From Corynebacterium macginleyi (lineage in GTDB: Bacteria > Actinomycetota > Actinomycetes > Mycobacteriales > Mycobacteriaceae): DNA of 64,000 nucleotides. The DNA lies in the NCBI RefSeq assembly GCF_003688935.1, contig NZ_REGE01000002.1, forward strand, positions 124,001-188,000. Direction: 5' to 3'. This document shows positions 53,522 through 62,945 of this stretch, piece by piece. A program made the position numbers and the translations under genes. A model generated the notes under the pieces. It worked only from the letters and a program-made list of their open reading frames with translations, was not told the origin of the DNA and ran no database searches. The stretch's first letter is position 1. Every line of letters starts with the position of its first letter.

Positions 53522-54007
53522 GTTACGGCAAGCACATTTGAACACCCCGTACGCCAATGTGCGGCTGCGGCAGTCACCGCTGACTGTATTCTGCAGCCGT
53601 TTTCTTTTCACCCGGGCTCTGCCTCACGCACGCCGCTGCCCGCTCACCTGCTCGGCGCACGGGGCTTTATAGTTTTACTGAGTTCCGGGCCTGTCCTAAC
53701 ATACGACCGCAACCCATAAAACCAACTTGAATTCGGTCGTTGTATTGCGAAAGCACCCCCGAAATAACGGATCCGTAAGTTAGGTATAAATACGGTTGGC
53801 TTTTATCTAAGAGACATATAGCCAACTGACCTGGGACTTTTACCGCGAACCGGAAAACATCACAAAACCGAACTTTTATTTACGTCCGATTACCGCCGAA
53901 TTTTGACACAATGGAAAGAGGAATCCCACATCACATAGCTTTCACCGTGCGCCTTTATTCGCAGATGGAGTAACCGCCCGGCCGAAGGCGAGAAGCTAGG
54001 AGGGCCT
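53522..54007. other. 486-bp region between lexA and sugR
   Basis: Holds the lexA terminator (53563-53608) and then about 400 bp of lower-GC sequence with no convincing gene. Inverted repeats: ACGACCG (53703-53709)/CGGTCGT (53734-53740) and GTTGGCT (53795-53801)/AGCCAAC (53820-53826). A TTGACA at 53903-53908 is a candidate sugR -35, without a good -10 at 16-18 bp. Confidence 0.5.
53563..53608 (+). terminator. terminator after lexA
   Basis: GGCTGC (53563-53568) and CAGTCA (53571-53576) pair with TGACTG (53581-53586) and GCAGCC (53593-53598), followed by GTTTTCTTTT. Confidence 0.85.
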
Positions 54008-54790
54008 GTGTACGCCGAGGAGCGACGCCGCCAGATTGCGTCCCAAACTGCCGTCGAGGGTCGCGTCAACGTCACCGACCTATCAGAGCGTTTCGAGGTG
54101 ACAGCTGAAACCATCCGCCGCGATTTAGCCGTACTGGATAGAGAGGGCGTTATCCACCGCGTTCACGGCGGCGCCGTTGCTTCGCAAGCTTTTCAGACCG
54201 CGGAACTAACACTCGATATCCGCCAGCGTTCCGCATCAGGGGCCAAGGCTGCCATTGCCCAAGCCGCGCTCGATTTTCTTCCTCCTGGGGGCGGCAGCAT
54301 CTTTTTAGATGCCGGCACCACCATCAATACCTTTGCTGAGCTCATCAGCCAGCAGTATCCTCAGACGCAGTTTAATATCGTCTCTAATAGTCTGCCCATT
54401 GCACTGTCCCTCGCTAATAGCGGCGTTCCCGATGTGCAGCTCCTCGGCGGGACCGTACGCGCGATCACCCAAGCCGTCGTCGGTGATACTGCCTTGCGCA
54501 CTATGGCGCTCATGCGTGCCGATGTCGCGTTCATCGGCACCAATGCCCTCACCCTCGATCACGGCTTGTCGACGGCCGATTCCCAAGAAGCCGCCATCAA
54601 GTCCGCATTCGTCACAAACGCCCACAAGGTCGTCGTCATGTGCGATTCCAGCAAATTGGGCAACGACTACTTAGTAAGCTTCGCCTCTATTGCCGATATC
54701 GACGTCGTCATTACCGATTCCGGCGCACCGGAATCCGTCGTCGACGCTCTCCGCGAGCGCGAGATTGACGTTGTGCTGGCCAGCGAATAG
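54008..54790 (+). CDS. sugR: DeoR-family sugar-PTS repressor SugR
   Basis: 260 residues with an N-terminal DeoR winged helix (VNVTDLSERFEVTAETIRRDL) and a C-terminal sugar-phosphate sensor (IFLDAGTTINTFAEL, VCDSSKLGNDY). In C. glutamicum SugR represses ptsG, ptsF, ptsS and the ptsH/ptsI genes and responds to sugar phosphates. Named here from family and position next to ptsI. GTG start with GGAGG 5 nt before it. It converges on ptsI across a bidirectional terminator. Confidence 0.88.
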   Translation: MYAEERRRQIASQTAVEGRVNVTDLSERFEVTAETIRRDLAVLDREGVIHRVHGGAVASQAFQTAELTLDIRQRSASGAKAAIAQAALDFLPPGGGSIFLDAGTTINTFAELISQQYPQTQFNIVSNSLPIALSLANSGVPDVQLLGGTVRAITQAVVGDTALRTMALMRADVAFIGTNALTLDHGLSTADSQEAAIKSAFVTNAHKVVVMCDSSKLGNDYLVSFASIADIDVVITDSGAPESVVDALREREIDVVLASE

Positions 54791-54810
54791 TTCTAAGCCG
54801 CGCACAACTG

Positions 54811-54856
54811 CGCCCTTCCTAAAACAGCATCATCTTTAGCCGAGGCAGGAAGGGCG
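54811..54856. terminator. bidirectional terminator sugR/ptsI
   Basis: 10-bp perfect arms CGCCCTTCCT (54811-54820) and AGGAAGGGCG (54847-54856), 26-nt loop, A/T-rich flanks. Confidence 0.7.
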
Positions 54857-54869
54857 AAACTTTAAGCCG

Positions 54870-56558
54870 TTAGTTGAATTTTTCCATCTGCTCCATCGCT
54901 GCGGCACGGGCGGCGGAAGGTCCTTCGGAATTGAGGGCGGCATCGGCAAGCCGCTGGCACTGATCAAAGGTCAGCTCGGCCAATTGCGCACCAACACCGG
55001 CGATTGCGGTCGACGCGGCCGACAAGGAATTGACGCCGAGGCCGGTCAATACGCAAGCCAATAGAGGATCAGCGGCGGCTTCACCGCACACGCCTACCGG
55101 GATATTGTGTTCGTGGCCAGCAATGCACGTGTGCTGGATGAGACGAAGCACGGCCGGCTGCCACGGATCGGTGAGGTAAGCAAGCTGGGACGATAAGCGG
55201 TCAGCGGCCATCGTGTACTGGGTCAGATCGTTGGTACCGATGGATACGAAGTCCAAGTGCGGCATGATCTTATCCGCCATCAGCGCGGCTGCGGGTACCT
55301 CAATCATTGCGCCTGCGGTAAGGCCCCGCTCCCGGCACAGCTTCGCAAACCACTGGGCCTCCTTCGACGTCGCCACCATCGGTGCCATCACCCAAGTGTC
55401 GGCATCCTTCCCGCGGGATTCGGCAGCCTGTGCGATAGCATCCAACTGGCGTGTCAACAGGGACTCATTATCGCGGGCGATGCGCAAACCGCGAACGCCC
55501 AACGCTGGATTCTCCTCAGAGGACAGCGTCGCGTAAGAAATTGGTTTATCGGACCCCGCATCCAGGGTGCGCACCACGACCTTGGAATCGGGGTAAGCAT
55601 TAAAGACCTTGCTGTAGATCTTCGCCTGCTCGTCAACGGAAGGTTCCTCACTCGCAGAAAGGAACGACAACTCCGTTCGGTAGAGGCCAATGCCTTCTGC
55701 TTGTGAGTCAGAAGCGATGCGAGCGGCGTTGCCATCGGCCACGTTGGCCAACAGCTGCACGCGGTGGCCGTCTTTGGTTTGCGCCGGCCCAGTCCATTCG
55801 GCAACACGGGCAGCGCGTTGGCGGTATTCTTCAACCGCCTTGGTGGATTCTTCCTCGTCCGCGCCCAGGGTCACGGTTCCTAGGGCACCGTCAACGAATA
55901 CAAGCGTGCCGCTTTCAATCTCCCGCAGCTTATTTCCCGCAGCAACGATGCATGGAATATCAAGCTGGCGAGCGATGATCGCCGTGTGGCTGGTTGGCCC
56001 GCCTAGCTGGGTGACAAGCGCACGAATGTGCGCGGTATCCAGGGTGGCGGTATCGGCGGGTGCTAGGTCATCGGCAAAAAGCACTGCTTGGCCTTCCACC
56101 ATGGGCAACCCTGGCTCCTGCTCCCCGCGCAGCTGGGCGATGACGCGGTCGCGCACGTCCTTGAGATCGGTGGTGCGCTCAGCCATAACGCCGCCGGCTG
56201 CCTCAAACAAGGTGACGAACTTGTCCGTAGCGCCCACCGTGGCAAACTCAGCGTTCTTACCGGAGCGAATGTTCTTGCGCACGGCCTTATGCCATCCGCG
56301 ATCCTTGACCATGCCGGCCGTCGCCGTCAAAACTTCAGAGGCTTGCCCTTCGGCAGCTGCGGCACGGTTTTCCAAGCGGCTGGCGACTACATCGACTGCC
56401 TCGAGGAAGCGATCATACTCGGCTTCACTGCTGGCCCCTTGGTCAATACTTCCTTCAGTAGGCAGGTCCGGGCGGGGGCGGACCCATACGGCTTCTGCAT
56501 AGGCGACTCCAGCGACAACGCCGGTTCCTTTAACAGTGGACTGAAGCGTATTTTCCAT
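54870..56558 (-). CDS. ptsI: PTS enzyme I
   Basis: General PTS phosphotransferase: takes phosphate from phosphoenolpyruvate to its active-site H191 (LGGPTSHTAIIARQL) and passes it to HPr. 562 residues: HPr-binding N-terminal domain, swivelling His domain, and a C-terminal PEP-binding barrel with RTLDAGSDKP and GTNDLTQY. Divergent from fruK across 210 bp, and opposite to ptsH, so HPr and EI are not in one operon here, as in C. glutamicum. Confidence 0.96.
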   Translation of the reverse strand: MENTLQSTVKGTGVVAGVAYAEAVWVRPRPDLPTEGSIDQGASSEAEYDRFLEAVDVVASRLENRAAAAEGQASEVLTATAGMVKDRGWHKAVRKNIRSGKNAEFATVGATDKFVTLFEAAGGVMAERTTDLKDVRDRVIAQLRGEQEPGLPMVEGQAVLFADDLAPADTATLDTAHIRALVTQLGGPTSHTAIIARQLDIPCIVAAGNKLREIESGTLVFVDGALGTVTLGADEEESTKAVEEYRQRAARVAEWTGPAQTKDGHRVQLLANVADGNAARIASDSQAEGIGLYRTELSFLSASEEPSVDEQAKIYSKVFNAYPDSKVVVRTLDAGSDKPISYATLSSEENPALGVRGLRIARDNESLLTRQLDAIAQAAESRGKDADTWVMAPMVATSKEAQWFAKLCRERGLTAGAMIEVPAAALMADKIMPHLDFVSIGTNDLTQYTMAADRLSSQLAYLTDPWQPAVLRLIQHTCIAGHEHNIPVGVCGEAAADPLLACVLTGLGVNSLSAASTAIAGVGAQLAELTFDQCQRLADAALNSEGPSAARAAAMEQMEKFN

Positions 56559-56768
56559 GGTGATAATTCCTTCGAAGATAGCGGCTTATTTAGTTTCTAG
56601 ATCATCACAATTCCTACAGAAATGCAATGGATGCCACACGGTTTCTATTGACTTTCCAACACAATCGGGCAAGAATAAACATAAAGGGTGGGCTTATGGG
56701 CGAGTTCCAACCGGACCGACTGCACGTGGCCCCCAATATACTCACTTCGCTAAAAGGATAGGCTCTCG
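56559..56768. promoter_or_regulatory. ptsI/fruK divergent promoter region
   Basis: TATACT (56737-56742) is a candidate fruK -10, 26 nt before the ATG and its AAAAGGA ribosome binding site; no -35 is clear. GAAGGAA precedes the ptsI start. There is no fruR gene, which sits here in C. glutamicum. Confidence 0.5.
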
Positions 56769-57731
56769 ATGATCCTCACGCTCACCCCGAACCCCAGCAT
56801 TGACGCCACTCTAGCGCTCAGTCACCCTTTAGCGTCGGGCGATGTCCACCGCGCCGTCAGCGTCACCCAGGTTGCCGGCGGTAAAGGGGTCAACGTCGCC
56901 CACGCGGTTCATCTCGCTGGGAAAGAATCGCTAGCGCTTTTTCCGGCGCGTGAGACCGATCCGTTCATGAACCTCATCCACGACGTCGACCTCCCTTACG
57001 CCCACGTGGACATGGACGGCGGCGTCCGCGTTAATACCACCATCACCGAACCAGATGGCACAACCACCAAGGTAAACGGCCCTGGTCCGCTGCTTTCTGA
57101 TGTCCCCCAGAACCACCTCATCACTTCCCTTACCCACCACGCCCTATCGGCCGATTGGGTGGTCCTCGCCGGATCGCTGCCCCAGGGCGTTCCCGCAGGC
57201 TGGTACACCGATCTCATTAAGGAAATTCGGAATGTCGCCCCGCAGGCGCGCATCGCCGTCGATACCTCCGATGCCCCGATGCAGGCCATTGCTGAGCAGC
57301 TCGATTCCGCTGCCCCGGATCTCATCAAGCCCAACGGTTTCGAACTGGGGCAGCTGACCAACCAGGACGGGCTCGCCCTCGAGCGTGCTGCTGCGACCGG
57401 GGATTATAGCGCGGTCGTTAGGGCTGCGCGGGATGTCGTGGGGCGCGGCATTGCGGAAGTACTTGTCACCCTCGGCGGCTCCGGCGCCGTGTTGGTAACC
57501 GCAGACGGCGCATGGGCTGCCACACCGCCTCCCGCCACGGTGAAATCCACGGTGGGCGCAGGTGATGCCGCATTGGCCGGATACCTGCTGGGATGCATGC
57601 AGGGACAAGGGTCGGCGGAATCCCTCGCGCTCTCGGTGGCTTATGGCACCGCTGCGGCCGCAAAGCCCGGCACCCAATTCCCCCACCCCGCAGAACTCGA
57701 TACCGCCCACACCTCTATCTCAGCCCTCTAG
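56769..57731 (+). CDS. fruK: 1-phosphofructokinase
   Basis: Converts fructose 1-phosphate, the product of the neighbouring EII, to fructose 1,6-bisphosphate. 320 residues of the PfkB/ribokinase family: the start MILTLTPNPSIDATL, VAGGKGVNVAHA near 35-46, and the C-terminal STVGAGDAALAGYL, whose Asp is the catalytic base. fruA follows by 18 nt in one operon. Confidence 0.95.
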   Translation: MILTLTPNPSIDATLALSHPLASGDVHRAVSVTQVAGGKGVNVAHAVHLAGKESLALFPARETDPFMNLIHDVDLPYAHVDMDGGVRVNTTITEPDGTTTKVNGPGPLLSDVPQNHLITSLTHHALSADWVVLAGSLPQGVPAGWYTDLIKEIRNVAPQARIAVDTSDAPMQAIAEQLDSAAPDLIKPNGFELGQLTNQDGLALERAAATGDYSAVVRAARDVVGRGIAEVLVTLGGSGAVLVTADGAWAATPPPATVKSTVGAGDAALAGYLLGCMQGQGSAESLALSVAYGTAAAAKPGTQFPHPAELDTAHTSISAL

Positions 57732-57749
57732 CTTAAGGAGCCTTAGATC

Positions 57750-59852
57750 ATGGCATCCGATCTCATTACCACCGAATTAGTAGCACTTGACGCCGACTTC
57801 GGCGACAGCGTCGATAAAGTAATCACCAACCTCGCCACTTTGGTGCACGATACTGGGCGTGCAACCGAGGTCAGTGACCTCGCCCAGTCCGCTATCGAGC
57901 GCGAAGCCAAGGCCGGTACTGGTGTACCGGGGGGCGTAGCTATCCCCCATTGCCGCTCCGAGACCGTCACCGAGCCCACGCTGGCGTTCGCCCGCCTTTC
58001 GCGGGGCGTGGATTTTTCCGGCCCGGACGGCGATGCGCAGTTGGTCTTTCTCATCGCCGCACCCGCCGAAGGTGGCAAGGCCCACCTGCAGATTCTTTCC
58101 AAACTCGCCCGTGCCCTTGTGCGCAAGGAGTTTTTAGAAGCTCTTCGCACCACCTCGACAAAGGAAGAGGTCGTCAAGGAAATCCTCACCGTCGTCAACG
58201 CTGAAAAGCCGAGGAAGACGCAACAGGAAAGCGCTGGCGCTGCAGGCGGCGCGTCAGCGGGGGCATCGGAAAGCGCTGGTGCGTCCTCCCCGGCACAGGC
58301 CACTCGCCTCGTTGCCATCACGGCCTGCCCCACCGGCATCGCGCACACCTACATGGCTGCCGATGCCCTGATCCAAACCGCCGGCGAGCGCGACGACGTC
58401 GATCTCACTGTCGAAACCCAGGGCTCGTCCAATAATGAATCAGTCTCCCAGTCGACCATTGATGCCGCCGATGCCGTCATCTTTGCCACGGACGTCGGCG
58501 TACGCGACCGCGAGCGCTTCGCAGGCAAACCCGTCATCGAATCCGGCGTAAAGCGCGCCATCAACGAGCCAGGCACGATGCTCGATGAGGCCATTGCCGC
58601 AGCAAAAAACCCGAACGCCCGCAAGGTTTCTGGCACGGCTTCTTCTTCCTCTACTGAGGAAGAAGGCTCGTCGTTGGGATGGGGCAAACGCATCCAGCAG
58701 GCGGTCATGACTGGCGTGTCCTACATGGTGCCGTTCGTCGCCGCCGGTGGCCTATTGCTTGCCCTCGGATTCCTCTTCGGCGGTGCCGATATGGCCAATG
58801 GCTGGCAAACACTTTCTACCAATTACTCCCTATCCAACCTGCCAGGCCATGACATTACCGTCGACGGCGAGACGATGTCGTTCGAAAACTCCGGCTACTC
58901 GCTGTATATAGGCGCGGTACTCTTTGCCATCGGCCAGGCCGCAATGGGCTTTATCGTTGCCGCACTCTCGGGCTATATCGCCTACGCTCTGGCCGGACGC
59001 CCGGGTATTGCACCAGGCTTTGTCGGCGGTGCCATCGCCGTGACGCTAGACGCGGGCTTTATAGGTGGCCTCGTCACCGGTTTATTGGCGGGCTTTATCG
59101 CCCTGTGGATCGGAAATTGGAAAGTCCCGCGCTGGCTCGGCTCTCTAATGCCGGTAGTCATCATTCCGTTGCTGACCGCCCTGGTCGTTGGCCTATTAAT
59201 GTACCTGCTGCTGGGAGCCCCTCTTGCCGCGCTGATGGAAGGCCTACAAGATTGGCTGTCTTCCATGTCTGGGTCTTCTGCCGTAGTGCTCGGCATCATC
59301 TTGGGCCTGATGATGTGCGTAGACTTGGGCGGCCCGGTCAACAAGGCCGCTTACCTCTTTGCCACCGCCGGCTTGTCCACTTGCGACGCAGCCTCCATGC
59401 AAATCATGGCCGCTGTTATGGCCGCCGGCATGGTTCCGCCCATCGCGCTGTCCCTGGCCACCTTCATCCGCAAGTCGCTGTTTACCCCTGCCGAGCGGGA
59501 AAACGGTAAGTCAGCCTGGTTGCTCGGCCTGTCCTTCGTCTCCGAAGGAGCCATCCCCTTCGCCGCAGCCGATCCGTTCCGCGTAATCCCTTCCATGATG
59601 GTCGGCGGCGCCGTGACGGGTGCTGTGTCCATGGCACTGTCGGTCGAGTCGCGCGCCCCGCACGGTGGTATCTTCGTCGCCTTCGCCATCGACCCGTTCT
59701 GGGCCTATCTGGTTGCAATCCTTGCCGGGGTGGCAGTATCTACTGCGTCGGTCTTGGCCATGAAGCAATTTTGGCCCAATGAGACCATCCAACAAGCTGC
59801 CGACAGGGACGCTAGAAAATCCAAATCCCCTTCCCAAAACGTGGCGGCATAA
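57750..59852 (+). CDS. fruA: fructose-specific PTS EIIABC
   Basis: Imports fructose as fructose 1-phosphate. 700 residues with three fused domains: EIIA (1-150, phosphorylated H67 in AIPHCRS), an Ala/Ser-rich linker (about 155-183), EIIB (185-285, C193 in TACPTGIAHTY) and EIIC (305-690, about nine or ten membrane segments; PGIAPGFVGG, SEGAIPFAAADP). The C. glutamicum counterpart is ptsF. ptsH follows by 55 nt. Confidence 0.96.
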   Translation: MASDLITTELVALDADFGDSVDKVITNLATLVHDTGRATEVSDLAQSAIEREAKAGTGVPGGVAIPHCRSETVTEPTLAFARLSRGVDFSGPDGDAQLVFLIAAPAEGGKAHLQILSKLARALVRKEFLEALRTTSTKEEVVKEILTVVNAEKPRKTQQESAGAAGGASAGASESAGASSPAQATRLVAITACPTGIAHTYMAADALIQTAGERDDVDLTVETQGSSNNESVSQSTIDAADAVIFATDVGVRDRERFAGKPVIESGVKRAINEPGTMLDEAIAAAKNPNARKVSGTASSSSTEEEGSSLGWGKRIQQAVMTGVSYMVPFVAAGGLLLALGFLFGGADMANGWQTLSTNYSLSNLPGHDITVDGETMSFENSGYSLYIGAVLFAIGQAAMGFIVAALSGYIAYALAGRPGIAPGFVGGAIAVTLDAGFIGGLVTGLLAGFIALWIGNWKVPRWLGSLMPVVIIPLLTALVVGLLMYLLLGAPLAALMEGLQDWLSSMSGSSAVVLGIILGLMMCVDLGGPVNKAAYLFATAGLSTCDAASMQIMAAVMAAGMVPPIALSLATFIRKSLFTPAERENGKSAWLLGLSFVSEGAIPFAAADPFRVIPSMMVGGAVTGAVSMALSVESRAPHGGIFVAFAIDPFWAYLVAILAGVAVSTASVLAMKQFWPNETIQQAADRDARKSKSPSQNVAA

Positions 59853-59907
59853 ACTAAACGCTCGTACACTAGAACACGATAAATTAACTACAGAAAGGAT
59901 AATTTCC

Positions 59908-60177
59908 ATGGCTTCCAAGACTGTAAAGGTTGGCTCTTCCGTAGGACTGCACGCACGTCCTGCCTCCATCATTGCTGACGCCGCCGGTGAATTCGACGAG
60001 GATATCTTCCTAAACCTCGTGGGCGAAGATGATGGTGACGAAACGGACGCCGCTTCTTCTCTGATGGTTATGGCCCTCGGTGCCGAGCAGGGCGACGAGG
60101 TAACCGTCACCTCTGATAACGAAGAAGCCGTTGAAAAGATTGCCAGCCTCATCGAGCAGGACCTCGACGCTTCCTAA
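59908..60177 (+). CDS. ptsH: phosphocarrier protein HPr
   Basis: Carries phosphate from enzyme I to EII domains. 89 residues with H15 (VGLHARPAS). The region of the usual regulatory Ser46 reads TDAASSLM, with two serines at 50-51. The ATG at 59908 is preceded by AAAGGA; the open frame runs further upstream into fruA without a start signal. Followed by a strong terminator. Confidence 0.96.
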   Translation: MASKTVKVGSSVGLHARPASIIADAAGEFDEDIFLNLVGEDDGDETDAASSLMVMALGAEQGDEVTVTSDNEEAVEKIASLIEQDLDAS

Positions 60178-60489
60178 AACTGCTGCTCATCACTCGCGTC
60201 AGAGCACGCCTAGTACGCTCCTCGCCTTGGCGGCGGGGAGCTTTTTCGATCCACCAGTAGTTCTCCGCTGCCCTGTGAGCTGGTTCAACTCGTCAGTGCT
60301 GCGCTTAATTGCGGCCGGCGGCCATCAGTTTTCATGGCCCTTTGCTTACGGATCCTCTTAGCGGGGCAGATGCTTGTGGGCGCTGATCATGATGGTGCGA
60401 ATCCTGCAGGCGGTGATCGTGTTGGTGGCGTTCATGTGGACATGGTGGTACGGATCCCCGTGGGGTCGGACACTCAAGATGACGGCCTG
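60178..60489. other. intergenic region between ptsH and the HNH gene
   Basis: 312 bp. It holds the ptsH terminator (60217-60246). From about 60250 to 60489 nothing convincing is seen; the minus strand here is the 3' flank of the HNH gene. Confidence 0.5.
60217..60246 (+). terminator. terminator of the fruK-fruA-ptsH operon
   Basis: GCTCCTCGCC (60217-60226), loop TTGGC, GGCGGGGAGC (60232-60241), then TTTTT. Confidence 0.9.
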
Positions 60490-61506
60490 TCATTTCCGTT
60501 TTGGCTCCCCAGGGGTAGTGGCCCACGGAGGAAGCCAACGAACCTTTCCTTGTATTCGGGCCAAGCGCCCCCGCCGCGGCGGCGCTTGCGGGTCATCATC
60601 ATTGATGCCGTTATGGTAAGGACAACACGTAGCGAGATTAGAAGCATTGGTATTGCCACCGTGCTGCCAGCTTTCTAGGTGGTGGATCTGGCACTCATCC
60701 GCAGGGTAATTGCATTTTTCCCAAGGGCACACAGGGTTTACGGCTGCTGCCATCAATCGCTGCTTCGCGTTGGCAAACCGAGACGTGCGGTACAAATTAA
60801 CCGGACCCTCCACAGGATGCACCAGCGTGATGTACCCGTGTGTAGTTAGGGCCCGGGTCACGAGGTCAGCGCCGCTGATTCGCGAGCCGTTAGTAAGCTG
60901 GAGAATTATTTCCTCGCCATCGCCATCAACGATGCGGTCGAGCTCATCCAAGGTAATGACCACCTGAGTAGTAGCGGTCGTGCGCGCTCCAGACTTCCCA
61001 CCAAAGAAGATGGATTTGACTGATTCCAGTGGGTGCTTGCTATCAAGAGCAGCGTGCATATCGGCGACATCGGAGGATTCCCCGGTGATGGTCAACGACC
61101 ACGGTCCGCGGGGCCGGCGGGTGATACGCACTCCTTTCTTTGGACTTCGAGGCGGTTTTAGCTCCCGCAATAAAGCGCACGCCCGCCTGCGCAAGGCCGT
61201 GGCGCTGCCACGAAACTTACATAGCTCGGAGCGTAGGGCCCAGGCATCGCGCTGAGTGGAAGCGCGTACTGCGGATTTTTCGATCAGTGCCAGTACGTCT
61301 AACGGGTGCGTTGTCGAGCGGGCCGCGCGTTGCTTGGCGCTAAAGACACAGCGCCCAAAATAGACATCACACAGGTGCACCAGCTCGCGCGCGGCCACGT
61401 CGCTGGCGCCGCGTTGTACGATATCGCGCTCGCTTAAGCCCTGGGCCGCGGCAATAATGTCCATCCCTGAGCCCAGCGCGGATAAATAACGGTCTAGTGC
61501 ATTCAT
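60490..61506 (-). CDS. DUF222/HNH endonuclease-domain protein (13E12-like)
   Basis: 338 residues. The N-terminal part (1-200) resembles DUF222 and has a basic stretch (ALRRRACALLRELKPPRSPKKG); the C-terminal HNH nuclease motif is CPWEKCNYPADECQIHHLESWQHGGNTN...CCPYHN, with paired Cys for zinc. Such proteins are multi-copy in Corynebacteriales, related to the mycobacterial 13E12 repeat family, and may be selfish elements. The start at 61506 (MNALDRYL) matches the usual N terminus; the frame extends to 61533. The last about 30 residues are basic. Confidence 0.8.
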   Translation of the reverse strand: MNALDRYLSALGSGMDIIAAAQGLSERDIVQRGASDVAARELVHLCDVYFGRCVFSAKQRAARSTTHPLDVLALIEKSAVRASTQRDAWALRSELCKFRGSATALRRRACALLRELKPPRSPKKGVRITRRPRGPWSLTITGESSDVADMHAALDSKHPLESVKSIFFGGKSGARTTATTQVVITLDELDRIVDGDGEEIILQLTNGSRISGADLVTRALTTHGYITLVHPVEGPVNLYRTSRFANAKQRLMAAAVNPVCPWEKCNYPADECQIHHLESWQHGGNTNASNLATCCPYHNGINDDDPQAPPRRGRLARIQGKVRWLPPWATTPGEPKRK

Positions 61507-61632
61507 GCCGCCTACTACAGCGCAGAAACGCATGCAGCTGCGACTGATCGCATCGAAGCTTGTGAATTACACGGAACCTCTTGTCCTCACCGCCCGATTT
61601 CGCGGCGCAGTCAACAAGGTTATCCACAGATT

Positions 61633-62913
61633 TTAGTACTTAGCGCCTTGGCCTTCGCCCACGCTTTCGTATAGCCGTCGCATGATGGGATAAGCAATAA
61701 TGATGCCGACAGAGCCCCAGGCGATACCCTCCAAGCTCACCCCACCAACGGTCAGGGTCAGGTTCCCAATGCCCGCGATCAAGGCCACTGCGGCCGCCGT
61801 AAGGTTTACCGGGTTATTGAAGTTGACCTTATTTTCCATCCAGATGCGCACGCCCAACATGCCAATAAGGCCGTAAAGCACGAGAGTGGCCCCACCGAGC
61901 ACGCCGGTGGGAATGGTAAAAATTAATGCACCGAATTTAGGGACGAACGCCAGCAGGATAGCGGTCAGGGCAGCGACCCAATACGCGGCCGTGGAATAGA
62001 CGCGCGTGGCGGCCATGACGCCGATATTCTCTGCATAGGTCGTGGTACCGGAACCGCCAAATCCTCCGGCGAGGGAAGAAGCGAGGCCATCAGCAATCAG
62101 CGCATCGCCGGCGAGGTCATCCATATCGCGGTTGGTCATCTCGGAGACGGCCTTGACGTGTCCGACGTTTTCGGCAATCAGTACCACGAGAACCGGCAAG
62201 GCCACGGCAATGGCCGAAAAATGGAACTCTGGAGCGTGAAACTCGGGCAGCCCTACCCACGGGGCGGCATCGATGGCGGCGTTGGCATGTTCATCCACAT
62301 TGCCGGTCACCGCGGCGAAAATCCAGCCGACGACCACACCGATAAGGATAGACAGGCGCGCGACCATCCCGCGCCCAGCGACCGTAGCAAAGAGGATAAC
62401 CAACAGCGTAATCCCAGCAACCAAGGGCTGGGTCTCGAAATTTTCGGCCGCATTCGGCGCCAAGTTCAACCCGATGAGCGCGACAATGGCGCCGGTGACC
62501 GCCGGTGGCATCACGGCATCGAGCACCCGCCGTCCGGCAGCCTTAACCACGATTCCCACCGCCACCAGCACCGCACCGGTTACCAGAATAGAACCGGCCT
62601 GAGCCGCGATGCCGTGTTGCTGGGAGGCGGTCAGTGGGGCAATGAAGGCAAACGACGAGCCGAGATAGGACGGCAGGCGATTGCGCGTAATCAAGAGGAA
62701 CAGTATGGTGCCGATGCCGGAAAATAGCAACGTAGTATTGACCGGAAATCCGGTAAGGGTGGGAACCAATAGCGTCGCACCGAACATCGCCACCACATGC
62801 TGCATGCCGACGCCAATGGTCCGGCCCCAACTCAGTCGTTCCTCTGGCGCGACGACGGCGCCCGGGGCAATCTTCTTACCGTCGCCGTGGACGGTCCAAC
62901 CTAATATACTCAC
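61633..62913 (-). CDS. uraA: uracil/xanthine permease (NCS2 family)
   Basis: 426 residues with about 12-14 membrane segments. The N terminus has SWGRTIGVGMQHVVAMFGATLLVP and SYLGSSFAFIAP, typical of UraA-type nucleobase:proton symporters; ENVGHVKAVSEMT contains the substrate-binding Glu of the family, followed by GGFGGSGTTTYAENIGVM. Uracil is the likely substrate, xanthine possible. 32 nt after hflX on the same strand, perhaps cotranscribed. Confidence 0.88.
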   Translation of the reverse strand: MSILGWTVHGDGKKIAPGAVVAPEERLSWGRTIGVGMQHVVAMFGATLLVPTLTGFPVNTTLLFSGIGTILFLLITRNRLPSYLGSSFAFIAPLTASQQHGIAAQAGSILVTGAVLVAVGIVVKAAGRRVLDAVMPPAVTGAIVALIGLNLAPNAAENFETQPLVAGITLLVILFATVAGRGMVARLSILIGVVVGWIFAAVTGNVDEHANAAIDAAPWVGLPEFHAPEFHFSAIAVALPVLVVLIAENVGHVKAVSEMTNRDMDDLAGDALIADGLASSLAGGFGGSGTTTYAENIGVMAATRVYSTAAYWVAALTAILLAFVPKFGALIFTIPTGVLGGATLVLYGLIGMLGVRIWMENKVNFNNPVNLTAAAVALIAGIGNLTLTVGGVSLEGIAWGSVGIIIAYPIMRRLYESVGEGQGAKY

Positions 62914-62945
62914 GAAGCACCATTATGGGCCATGGGGCACGTATT

